Shown here: positions 14,630 to 21,089 of the stretch, piece after piece
Layout of the letters: each line of letters begins with the position of its first letter
Position numbering within the stretch: position 1 is the first letter of the stretch
NCBI GenBank assembly: GCA_050331455.1
Contig: JBHJGV010000078.1
Coordinates: forward strand, 1-21,089
From: CAYUYV01 sp050331455
Lineage (GTDB): Bacteria; Pseudomonadota; Alphaproteobacteria; JAJFIK01
Length of the DNA: 21,089 nucleotides
Reading direction: 5' to 3'
Made by a program: the position numbers and the translations under genes
Notes under the pieces: model-generated
Told to the model about the DNA's origin: nothing
The model's input: the letters and a program-made list of their open reading frames with translations, nothing else
The model's database searches: none

Positions 14630-15766
14630 TTACGGGCTCGCGGGAAAGGGGGCTCCCGGGCCGTTCAACGCCTGTTGAGCGCTCGCAACCGCGGATAAGA
14701 GGGTCAGATTGGCCTCTTCACTGCCGATGGAGATGCGCAAGGCGTTGGCGGGCGGAATGGGCCGCGCAATGATCCCATGTCGCTTCAAATGAGCATCAAA
14801 GCCCTGCCAGCCGCCGGCGCGATTGGGTACGGACAGGAACACGAAATTGCCGGCCCCTTGCACGCAAGGCAGGCCCGCGGCGCTCAGCGCGGCCTCGAAT
14901 TGCGTGCGCCACCGAAGGCAATGGGCCCGTTCCGCGCCCACATGGTCTTGATCGCCCAGGGCGGCCACAGCGGCTGCCTGGGCCTGGGCGCCGACGCAAA
15001 AGGTCAGGCGCACACGCTCCATGACATCGATCAACCCCGGCCCGGCATAGGCCCAACCCACCCGGGCATTGGCGATGGCATACATTTTGGAAAATGTGCG
15101 AGTCATCACCGTGTTGTCAGGGTGGGCGTCGACCACGTCCCGGCCGTCCGAATAGGACGGATCCTCCGGATACTCGCCATAGGCGCTGTCGATGATCAGC
15201 AGCACGTCCTCGCGCAGGCCCTCGCGCAGGCGGACCAGATCGGCGCGGGGGATCCAGGTCCCCGTGGGATTGTTGGGATTGGCCAGGATCACCACGCGGG
15301 TCGCCGGCGTGACCGCGCCGAGCAGGGCGTCCACATCTGCCGTAAAGTCCGGCGCCTCGGCCTCGATGGGCTGCGCGCCCGCGGCCAGGGTCTGGATGCG
15401 GTAAAGCGGGAAAGACAGGCGCGGCCAGAGGACCTCGTCCCCGGGCCCCGCATGGGTGCGGATCAGCAGATCCAGGATCGCCTCGGACCCGTTGGCGAAA
15501 ATCAGCCGCTCGGGCACCATATCGAAAGCGTCGGCAATGGCGAGCCTCAGGGCACCGCATTGCCCGTCGGGATAAAGATGCAGGCTGGCAGCCGTGTCCC
15601 GAAAAGCGGCGACGGCCTTGGGGCTCGGTCCCAAGGCCGCCTCGTTCGAGGCCAGTTTGTGTACCTTGGCCACGCCCTCAAGGGTCGAAGCGCCCTGGAC
15701 ATAGGGCGCGATGTCCAGAATACCGGCCCGGGTGGGCACGGGACGGCGAAAAGCAGTGGCGGTCAT
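14630..15766 (-). CDS. hisC: Histidinol-phosphate aminotransferase type class I/II aminotransferase
   Basis: The product is 378 aa, the normal length for the family. It shows the PLP-fold landmarks in order: KLASNEAALGPSP (37-49), ANGSEAILDLL (91-101), NPNNPTG (163-169), IDSAYGEY (192-199), the Schiff-base lysine K227 in TRTFSKMYA, and R235 in ANARVGWAY. HisC makes histidinol phosphate from imidazole-acetol phosphate and glutamate. In alphaproteobacteria close paralogues also transaminate aromatic amino-acid precursors, so the exact substrate is open. No other his or tyr genes lie in this window. The ATG has GGGAG 9 bases upstream. It lies 93 bases after the nitronate monooxygenase gene and 91 bases before the DoxX-like gene, so it is possibly in one transcript with both. 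Confidence 0.88.
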   Translation of the reverse strand: MTATAFRRPVPTRAGILDIAPYVQGASTLEGVAKVHKLASNEAALGPSPKAVAAFRDTAASLHLYPDGQCGALRLAIADAFDMVPERLIFANGSEAILDLLIRTHAGPGDEVLWPRLSFPLYRIQTLAAGAQPIEAEAPDFTADVDALLGAVTPATRVVILANPNNPTGTWIPRADLVRLREGLREDVLLIIDSAYGEYPEDPSYSDGRDVVDAHPDNTVMTRTFSKMYAIANARVGWAYAGPGLIDVMERVRLTFCVGAQAQAAAVAALGDQDHVGAERAHCLRWRTQFEAALSAAGLPCVQGAGNFVFLSVPNRAGGWQGFDAHLKRHGIIARPIPPANALRISIGSEEANLTLLSAVASAQQALNGPGAPFPASP

Positions 15767-15840
15767 GGCGACGGGCTCCCTTCAGGGTTTTCCCCTCCTT
15801 TACGGGACCCGCCGCCCGATGCCAATGCGTGACGGCAGCG

Positions 15841-15858
15841 CCGCCGCCGCCGCCGCCG
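15841..15858. repeat. (CCG)6 trinucleotide run
   Basis: Six CCG triplets lie directly beyond the stop codon of the nitronate monooxygenase gene (stop at 15860-15862, minus strand). They are in the gap before hisC and therefore outside coding sequence. Such a run may vary in length between strains. Confidence 0.8.
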
Positions 15859-15859
15859 G

Positions 15860-16837
15860 TCAGGCCACGTTCATGCCGCGCAGGCGGTCGGCGATGATCT
15901 GGTTCGCCTCGCCCATGATGCGGTCCATGAGGTCCTGCACGGTCGGGATGTCGTGGATCAGACCGGCGACCATGCCGCAGGACCAGGCGCCCGCATCCAT
16001 CTCGCCCTCGACCATGATGCGCGGATAGACGCCGGCGACCTCTTCGATGATGTCCTCGAAACTGATGTCGTGTCCGAGCCGCTGCTCCTTTTCCAGAAGG
16101 CGCTCGACGGCGGCATTGTTCATGACCCGCTCGGTGTTCCGTAGGGGACGCATGACGAGGCGGGTATCGAGTTCGGACGCGGCGACCAGGGCTCGTTTCA
16201 CATTCTCATGAACCGGCGCTTCCTTTGTCGCGATGAACCGGGTGCCCATATTCATGCCCTCGGCGCCCAGAGCCATGGCCGCGACGAGCGAGCGACCGTC
16301 GGCCATGCCGCCCGAGGCAACGAACGGGATCTCCAGTTCCTCGGCGGCGCGGGGCAGCAGGATGAAATTCGGAACATCGTCCTCCCCCGGATGGCCGCCG
16401 CATTCAAATCCGTCCACGGATACCGCATCGCAGCCGATGGACTGGGCCTTCACGGAATGGCGGACCGAGGTGCATTTGTGGATGACGCGGATCCCGGCGT
16501 CTTTGAGGGCCGGCAGCCATTTCTGAGGGTTGTTGCCGGCGGTTTCGACGACCTTCACGCCGCTCTCAATGATGACCTTGACGAAACCCGGATAATCCGG
16601 CGGCGTCACGGCGGGCAGGAAGGTCAGGTTGACGCCGAAGGGTTTGTTGGTCATTGCCTGGCAGCGGGCAATTTCCTTGGCCAGGTTTTCGGGCGTGCGC
16701 TGAGTCAGGCCCGTGATGATGCCCAGACCGCCGGCATTGGAGACCGCCGAAGCCATTTCGGCAAAACCGACATAATGCATCCCGCCCTGAATGATCGGAT
16801 GCTCGATGCCAAAGAGTTCCGTGATGCGCGTTTTCAA
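15860..16837 (-). CDS. Nitronate monooxygenase (2-nitropropane dioxygenase family), FMN-dependent
   Basis: The product is 325 aa and a TIM-barrel flavoprotein. Visible landmarks are IIQGGMHYVG (15-24), SNAGGLGIITG (33-43), VNLTFLP (69-75), HKCTSVRHSVKAQSIGCDA (120-138), FECGGHPGEDD (144-154, where H149 is at the place of the catalytic His) and the FMN-phosphate loop ASGGMADGRS (174-183) with GAEGMNMGTRF (191-201). The family oxidises alkyl nitronates such as propionate 3-nitronate; the related FabK enoyl-ACP reductases share the fold and are the main alternative. The start codon is TTG (16837-16835) with GGGGAGG 5 bases upstream. It is the first gene of the minus-strand block. Confidence 0.88.
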   Translation of the reverse strand: MKTRITELFGIEHPIIQGGMHYVGFAEMASAVSNAGGLGIITGLTQRTPENLAKEIARCQAMTNKPFGVNLTFLPAVTPPDYPGFVKVIIESGVKVVETAGNNPQKWLPALKDAGIRVIHKCTSVRHSVKAQSIGCDAVSVDGFECGGHPGEDDVPNFILLPRAAEELEIPFVASGGMADGRSLVAAMALGAEGMNMGTRFIATKEAPVHENVKRALVAASELDTRLVMRPLRNTERVMNNAAVERLLEKEQRLGHDISFEDIIEEVAGVYPRIMVEGEMDAGAWSCGMVAGLIHDIPTVQDLMDRIMGEANQIIADRLRGMNVA

Positions 16838-16842
16838 GACGA

Positions 16843-16849
16843 CCTCCCC
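16843..16849 (-). promoter_or_regulatory. Strong ribosome binding site fixing a TTG start
   Basis: The minus strand reads GGGGAGG-TCGTC-TTG-AAA. The near-perfect Shine-Dalgarno at 5-nt spacing, and the fit of the following residues to the family N-terminus, set TTG at 16837 as the start of the nitronate monooxygenase. No in-frame ATG gives a complete protein. Confidence 0.75.
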
Positions 16850-17122
16850 AACAGAATTCAGCCCTTGATGTCATGAACGGCCGTCCCGTGGCTTCCTCAT
16901 TGAACGCGCCGTCGCTCACGCTCCATGAAAGACGCAAATTGCCGCGATGTATAGGGGAGCGATGGGGCCCAGAACCGCGGCACACCCGGAGATGCCCCCT
17001 CTGGTCAAGTGGAAATCCATGGGCTAGCCTTTCGGCAGAATGCCGGGCCGCAGAAGCCGGGCCAATGAAACGGAGGTTATGTCGTCAAGGCGCCTTTCAT
17101 GGGAAATGGAGGATGCGTCTCG
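16850..17122. other. Divergent intergenic region before the amine oxidase
   Basis: These roughly 270 bases lie between divergent starts and should carry promoters for both directions. A direct repeat GCCGGGCC occurs at 17042-17049 and 17056-17063. I found no convincing -35/-10 pair. Frames here have no family features. Confidence 0.4.
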
Positions 17123-18703
17123 ATGACGAACGATCGCGTGACCCGGCGGGACCTGATCCGTCGGGTCGGACAGATTGCGGGGGCGGGCGGCGCTCTCACG
17201 GCCCTACAGACCCTCGGGTTCATTCCGGAGGTCGACGCTTTTCAAGGTCCGCCGGGCGCGCCGGCCCAGCTTGGCCACGGCAAGAGCGTCGTGGTGCTGG
17301 GTGCCGGAATTGCCGGCCTTGTCGCGGCCTACGAGCTGAAACAATCCGGTTTCCAGGTCAAGATTATTGAAGCGCGGGAACGCCCCGGCGGCCGGGTATG
17401 GACCATTCGCGGCGGCGATGTGGTGGACCATGATCACCACGGCCCCCAAACATGCACCTTCGAGCCAGGCCAGTTCTTCAATGGCGGCGCGGCGCGCATT
17501 CCCAGCACCCATGAAGGGGTCCACCATTATTGCCGTGAACTGGGCGTGGAGCTTGAAACCCAGATCAACGACAACCGCAGCGCCCTTTTCGTCAGTGAGC
17601 GGGTGAATGGCGGTGTGCCGATCGAGAACCGGCAGCTTGTCAACGATTCCCGCGGCGCCATTTCCGAACTGCTTGCCAAGGCGATCAACAAAAACGCCCT
17701 CGACGACGACTTGAACACCACCGACAAGGAAAAACTGCTCCAGTTCCTCAAGCCCTATGGCGCCCTGAACGACCAGTTCATGTATTCGGGGTCATCCCGG
17801 TCCGGCTACACCATCCCGCCCAGCCTGCTGGGCGCGCCGGAAGTGCACCGCCGGCCCGTGCCCCTCTCGGAGCTGACGGAGGATCCCGGCTGGGCTTTCC
17901 TCATGATGTTTGGCGAGAGCCTCGACCAGCAAAGCACGATGACCCATCCGAAGGGCGGCATCGACCACATTCCTTATGCCTTTTCGCGCAAGCTGGAAGG
18001 CGACCTCGAATATGAGGCCGTGGTCACGAAGCTGGGTCGCAAGGGTGCCGGCGTCGAAATTGTGTATACGGACAAAACAGGCACGGCCAAGGCGATCGAG
18101 GCCGACTACTGTGTCTGCACCCTGCCCTGCTCCGTGTTCGAAACCATTGAGGCCGACCTCTCGCCCATCATCATGGAAGGCATCTATTCCTTCGGGTACC
18201 AAACGTCCTGCAAGGTCGCCTGGGAAGCGCCGCGTTTCTGGGAGCGGGAGAACGGCATTTTCGGCGGGATCAGCTGGAATTCGTCTTCGGAAACCAACAT
18301 TTGCTGGTATCCGAGCTATGGCTTCCATAGCGAACGCGGCGTTGTGGTCGGCTGTTACAATTTCGGCGGTACGGCGCTCGCCTTCGGGACACGGCCCTAT
18401 GCGGAGCAGTTCGCGGCCTCCCGCGCGTCCATCGAACAGGTGCATCCGGGGCGGGGCCACCTGTTCGAGAAGCCCGTTGCGGTGAACTGGCTCCATGTTC
18501 CACACTCCAAGGGCGCGTGGTCGCAGCAGGGCGAGGACGTGTATCACGATCCCGCCTGTGTCCGCGCGCTGTTTGCCGGCGACGGGCCCATTTTCTTTGC
18601 CGGCCAGCATTTGAGTCCGATCGGTGCCTGGATGGAGGCCGCCATCCGCACCGCCCATGTGGCCGTAGGCCACATCTATGACCGCACGAAGGTCCAGCTT
18701 TGA
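17123..18703 (+). CDS. Tat-exported flavin-containing amine oxidase
   Basis: The product is 526 aa from the ATG at 17123, with GGAGG 10 bases upstream; an in-frame ATG at 17099 would add 8 residues. The N-terminus has a twin-arginine motif TRRDLIRR (7-14) and a hydrophobic stretch (15-33). Then come the FAD dinucleotide fold VVVLGAGIAGLVAAYEL (56-72), IIEARERPGGRVWT (81-94) and a C-terminal FAD motif DGPIFFAGQHLSPIGAWMEAAIRTA. This is the flavin monoamine oxidase / L-amino-acid oxidase family, which converts an amine to an imine with release of H2O2. The substrate is unknown. Folded export via Tat fits FAD loading in the cytoplasm. The downstream exported RidA gene starts 11 bases after its stop, so the two are very likely one operon. 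Confidence 0.9.
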   Translation: MTNDRVTRRDLIRRVGQIAGAGGALTALQTLGFIPEVDAFQGPPGAPAQLGHGKSVVVLGAGIAGLVAAYELKQSGFQVKIIEARERPGGRVWTIRGGDVVDHDHHGPQTCTFEPGQFFNGGAARIPSTHEGVHHYCRELGVELETQINDNRSALFVSERVNGGVPIENRQLVNDSRGAISELLAKAINKNALDDDLNTTDKEKLLQFLKPYGALNDQFMYSGSSRSGYTIPPSLLGAPEVHRRPVPLSELTEDPGWAFLMMFGESLDQQSTMTHPKGGIDHIPYAFSRKLEGDLEYEAVVTKLGRKGAGVEIVYTDKTGTAKAIEADYCVCTLPCSVFETIEADLSPIIMEGIYSFGYQTSCKVAWEAPRFWERENGIFGGISWNSSSETNICWYPSYGFHSERGVVVGCYNFGGTALAFGTRPYAEQFAASRASIEQVHPGRGHLFEKPVAVNWLHVPHSKGAWSQQGEDVYHDPACVRALFAGDGPIFFAGQHLSPIGAWMEAAIRTAHVAVGHIYDRTKVQL

Positions 18704-18714
18704 GGGAGAATCCC

Positions 18715-19287
18715 ATGCGTTCCATCACTGTCAGCCTCGCCGCGGCGGCGACGGCCCTTGGCCTTGCCGTTTCTCCGGCCCTCGCCGACGGCCATCTTGA
18801 GGCGGAACAAAAGCGGGGCGAGATCTACCGTGCCCCCATTCCGGGCTCGGACTTTCCCATCTCAATCGCTGTCCAGGTGCCGCCCAGCGCTGAAATCCTC
18901 TATGTCAGCGGCGTCACCCCTGGCATCATCGATGCCGAAGCCGATCCCAACAGCCGCGCGGCCTATGGCGACACGAAGGCTCAAACGGTTACTGTCCTGA
19001 CCCGGATGAAAGAGCGCATGGAGAGCCTCGGCTGGTCCCTCTCCGATATTGTCATGATGAGGTTCTATCTGGTGGCGGACGAAGACTCCGGCGACCGGCT
19101 CGATTTCCGGGGCTTCATGGAAGGGTATTCCCAGTTCTTCGGCACCGAAGACCAGCCCAACAAGCCGGCCCGCGCCGTGATGCAGGTCGCCGAACTGATC
19201 CGTCCCGGCTGGCGCGTTGAAATCGAAGCCCAGGCTGCCCGCATGCCGAAAAGCAAGGCCATGAAAAAGAAGGACGGCGAGGACTGA
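18715..19287 (+). CDS. RidA (YjgF/YER057c/UK114) family protein with signal peptide
   Basis: The product is 190 aa from the ATG at 18715, with GGGAGA 5-6 bases upstream. Residues 1-24 form a classic Sec signal ending ...SPALA before DGH, which is unusual because most RidA proteins are about 130 aa and cytosolic. The RidA fold covers about 36-176. LYVSGVTPG (62-70), NKPARAVMQV (149-158, with R153 at the place of the catalytic Arg105 of E. coli RidA) and VEIEAQA (168-174, with E169 at the place of Glu120) suggest an active imine/enamine deaminase. The tail is Lys-rich. It follows the amine oxidase closely, so its likely job is to hydrolyse the imine released there, in the periplasm. Confidence 0.88.
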   Translation: MRSITVSLAAAATALGLAVSPALADGHLEAEQKRGEIYRAPIPGSDFPISIAVQVPPSAEILYVSGVTPGIIDAEADPNSRAAYGDTKAQTVTVLTRMKERMESLGWSLSDIVMMRFYLVADEDSGDRLDFRGFMEGYSQFFGTEDQPNKPARAVMQVAELIRPGWRVEIEAQAARMPKSKAMKKKDGED

Positions 19288-19301
19288 AGCCGCCGTTGCA
19301 A

Positions 19302-19339
19302 AACCCCTTGAAGGCCGGAGCACCGGCCTTCAAGGGGTT
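19302..19339. terminator. Bidirectional-type hairpin terminator, 17-bp perfect stem
   Basis: AACCCCTTGAAGGCCGG (19302-19318) pairs perfectly with 19323-19339 around a 4-base AGCA loop. It starts 14 bases after the RidA stop. On the plus strand no T-run follows the stem. On the minus strand the stem ends in GGGGTTTT, so it could also serve the former CobW gene. Confidence 0.8.
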
Positions 19340-19368
19340 GTATCGGCGGTGGAACGGGTCGTGAGCCC

Positions 19369-19705
19369 TTAGAGGTCCTTGAACCAAAGCGGATGGTCCT
19401 CTGCTTTGTCATGGTCACCCCGGCCCATATTCGACACCCTGTCCAGGGGCGCCCGGGACATGCTGGTTTCGATGACATCCGGATCGGGGTTCAGGGACCG
19501 AATGATTTTGCGCGCCGCGTCGAGTTGATCCGCGTTTGCCGCATCAATCTTGTTCAAAAATCCGGAAATCGAATGGGGCCGCCACGGGACGCGGTTCGCA
19601 GATGCCGGTCGATTCGATCAGCAGATCGTCGAACCGGCCATCTTCGGCGAGGCGTTGATCCTCCTGAAGCAGATCGTCCCGCAGGGTGCAGCACTTGCAC
19701 ACTCG
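19369..19705 (-). pseudogene. Decayed internal fragment of a CobW-type (G3E) GTPase/metallochaperone
   Basis: Two pieces in different frames are recognisable in correct order. The 5' piece reads CKCCTLRDDLL, GRFDDLLIESTGICEP and FDFR, matching the CxCC metal site and the following segment of CobW/ZigA-like proteins. The 3' piece reads LNKIDAANADQLDAARKIIR, then DHPLWFKDL and TAA. The join near 19550-19565 shifts frame and lacks the roughly 60 residues normally found between FDFR and NKID. The Walker A N-terminus cannot be traced upstream, and the C-terminal domain after WFKDL is missing. The fragment is clearly non-functional. The family normally delivers metals such as zinc or cobalt. Confidence 0.82.
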
Positions 19706-19983
19706 TCTCGCAGACAGCCTGGGGCGGACCGTCGCCGATCCGAGCCTTCCTCCACCCGGCACCCCCTTCATGATGCCCGTCGACCGGGCTGACTGATCGC
19801 GCTCTGCATCAAGGCCGCACCCATTCGGATCAGGCTCGAGCAACCCAGGCGTGCAGATCAAAAAATGCGTCATTGTGTCGAATTAATGAATTTGACATTC
19901 GTTGGTGCATGGGGCTCTGCTTCGCCCGCCGGATCCCCGGCCACATTCCGTTCCATTGCCATATCTTCACAGGGGTTTCGATC
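19706..19983. other. Gene-poor, locally AT-richer region upstream of the RTX gene
   Basis: About 278 bases have no convincing gene. The first part may be unrecognisable CobW remnant. From 19858 to 19900 the sequence is notably AT-richer than the rest of the window, as expected for a promoter or an acquired segment. Confidence 0.45.
19892..19897 (+). promoter_or_regulatory. Possible -35 box (TTGACA) for the RTX gene
   Basis: A consensus TTGACA sits in the AT-rich patch 87 bases before the RTX start codon. At 17 bases downstream there is no good -10 hexamer (CTCTGC), so either an activator is needed or the match is chance. Confidence 0.3.
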
Positions 19984-21089
19984 ATGGCGCAGGTCCCCGG
20001 TACCAATTCTGACGAGACGCTCACCGGCACTCCGGATGCGGACACGATCACGGGTCTGAACGGCAATGACAGCCTGATCGGCCTGGGGGGCGACGATTCC
20101 CTGGTTCCGGGGCAGAACGGCACCGATACGGTGCGCGGCGATGGCGGAAACGACACCATCGATCTTGAGACCATCTTCGGCATCTTCTCGCCGGTGGAGA
20201 TTTATGACGGCGGGGCGGATACGGATGAAATCCGCGCCAATTTGACCAATGACACGCTGGACCTGACCCAGGCGACCTTGATCGACATCGAAAACATTTT
20301 GATCACGGGGTCGGGCAATCGAACCGTCATCGTGACGGCCGCGCAGATTGAGGCGCTGTCGCGCATCGAAGGGGCCACCGAGATCCGCGTCACAGGGGGG
20401 ACGACCGTCGATCTTTCCGGCCTGACAGCCCTTGACCCCGACGGTTTCGCGGCGCCGGTCGTGTTCGACGGGGGCAACCAGACCATCCTTCCGGGCACGA
20501 CAGACCTCACGGTGAATGGCGGCACCGGCAACGATGTCCTCGACCTGTCGGGTATCGCCTTTCCGATCACCATCGACGGGGCGGCCGGCACCGCAACCTT
20601 CGTGAATGGCGGCGGGACATCGGTCACGCTCACCTTCATCAATATCGACACGGTCACGCAAGGCACCGCGACCCAGACTTTCACCGGCACCAGCGGCGAT
20701 GATAATCTGTCGGGCACGGAAGATGCCGACATTATCAACGGCCTTGCAGGGAACGACGTGATCGTCGGCAATCGGGGCGGCGACACCATTGATGCCGGTC
20801 CCGACCGGGACCTGGTGACCGGCGGTCCGGGCGCGGACAGCATTATCGGCGGCCTAGGTCCCGATTCTCTGATCGGCGATGATGGCGATGCCAGCGTCGG
20901 CGAGAACGACACCCTGATCGGCGGCGACGAGAACGACACGCTGGAAGGCAATGGCGGCGACGACAGCCTGCTGGGCGAAAGCGGCGATGACAGCCTGCTC
21001 GGCCAGGACGGCGATGACACCCTGGAAGGCGGCATCGGCAACGACACGCTGAATGGCGGGCCCGGCATGGACAGCCTGCTGGGCGGTGC
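19984..21089 (+). CDS. RTX-repeat calcium-binding protein, 3' end outside window
   Basis: The first 368 codons are present with no stop. The ATG at 19984 follows AGGGG by 8 bases. Residues about 8-60 already contain RTX-like Gly/Asp units (DADTITGLNGNDSLIGLGGDD). A beta-rich middle (about 70-235) has repeated DLTQATLIDIENI- and TVDLSGL-like strands. From about residue 237 nonapeptide repeats of the GGxGxDxLx type run to the window edge. There is no Sec signal; RTX proteins usually leave by a type I system using a C-terminal signal that would lie beyond this window. No transporter genes are in view. Whether it is an enzyme, an adhesin or an S-layer-like protein cannot be judged without the rest. 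Confidence 0.88.
   Translation, partial: MAQVPGTNSDETLTGTPDADTITGLNGNDSLIGLGGDDSLVPGQNGTDTVRGDGGNDTIDLETIFGIFSPVEIYDGGADTDEIRANLTNDTLDLTQATLIDIENILITGSGNRTVIVTAAQIEALSRIEGATEIRVTGGTTVDLSGLTALDPDGFAAPVVFDGGNQTILPGTTDLTVNGGTGNDVLDLSGIAFPITIDGAAGTATFVNGGGTSVTLTFINIDTVTQGTATQTFTGTSGDDNLSGTEDADIINGLAGNDVIVGNRGGDTIDAGPDRDLVTGGPGADSIIGGLGPDSLIGDDGDASVGENDTLIGGDENDTLEGNGGDDSLLGESGDDSLLGQDGDDTLEGGIGNDTLNGGPGMDSLLGG
20692..21089 (+). repeat. Array of RTX nonapeptide-coding repeats
   Basis: Imperfect 27-base units encode GGxGxDxLx-like nonapeptides, such as GGDDSLLGE, SGDDSLLGQ, DGDDTLEGG and IGNDTLNGG. They form the calcium-binding parallel beta-roll of the RTX protein. The last units are most alike at the DNA level, and the array continues past the window edge. 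Confidence 0.85.

Noticed and set aside
20692..21089. Short regular repeats that could be mistaken for a CRISPR array
   Set aside because: The period is 27 bases, the units are imperfect, and they translate in frame to RTX nonapeptides; there are no unique spacers.

Overview
The window is high-GC DNA, about two-thirds G+C by eye. Its genes are densely packed and several are translationally coupled. The protein families and their style (TVP38/TMEM64 proteins, an alphaproteobacterial-type HisC, a Tat-exported amine oxidase, an RTX protein) suggest an alphaproteobacterium; I cannot place it further. I recognised no rRNA, tRNA, CRISPR array or insertion sequence.

Left edge (1-964): the first 244 bases form an almost perfect palindrome centred at 122/123. 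It copies the 3' end of the first gene (a small four-helix membrane protein, minus strand, 195-641) in inverted orientation at the very start of the window. This looks like a fold-back at a contig end, or else a very large hairpin. A mostly empty 323-base gap follows.

Envelope lipid/glycan block (965-13935): three minus-strand genes encode a DPM1/ArnC-like family 2 glycosyltransferase and two tandem TVP38/TMEM64 (VTT-domain) membrane proteins. Divergent from them runs a plus-strand set with the alternating order GT-C glycosyltransferase, PAP2 phosphatase, GT-C glycosyltransferase, PAP2 phosphatase. The last three genes are joined by ATGA stop/start overlaps. The inferred job is a polyprenyl-phosphate-sugar cycle: GT2 charges the lipid carrier, the GT-C enzymes use it on the periplasmic side, PAP2 enzymes remove phosphates, and VTT proteins may move lipid across the membrane. 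The second GT-C protein (6875-13003, 2042 aa) is the most striking object here. An ordinary-sized transferase (about 535 aa) carries about 1,500 residues of acidic, Pro/Ala-rich, probably disordered N-terminal extension. The second PAP2 has Asp in place of the motif-2 His.

Metabolic block on the minus strand (14020-16837): nitronate monooxygenase (TTG start), histidinol-phosphate-type aminotransferase and a DoxX-like membrane protein are colinear and end at a rho-independent terminator (13963-13988).

Exported amine-oxidation pair on the plus strand (17123-19287): a Tat-signal flavin amine oxidase is followed 11 bases later by a RidA-family protein with its own signal peptide. Together they could oxidise an amine to an imine and hydrolyse the imine outside the cytoplasm. 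A 17-bp-stem hairpin ends the unit.

Right edge (19369-21089): a decayed minus-strand fragment of a CobW-type GTPase lies between that hairpin and an AT-richer stretch, followed by an RTX calcium-binding repeat protein that runs off the end of the window.
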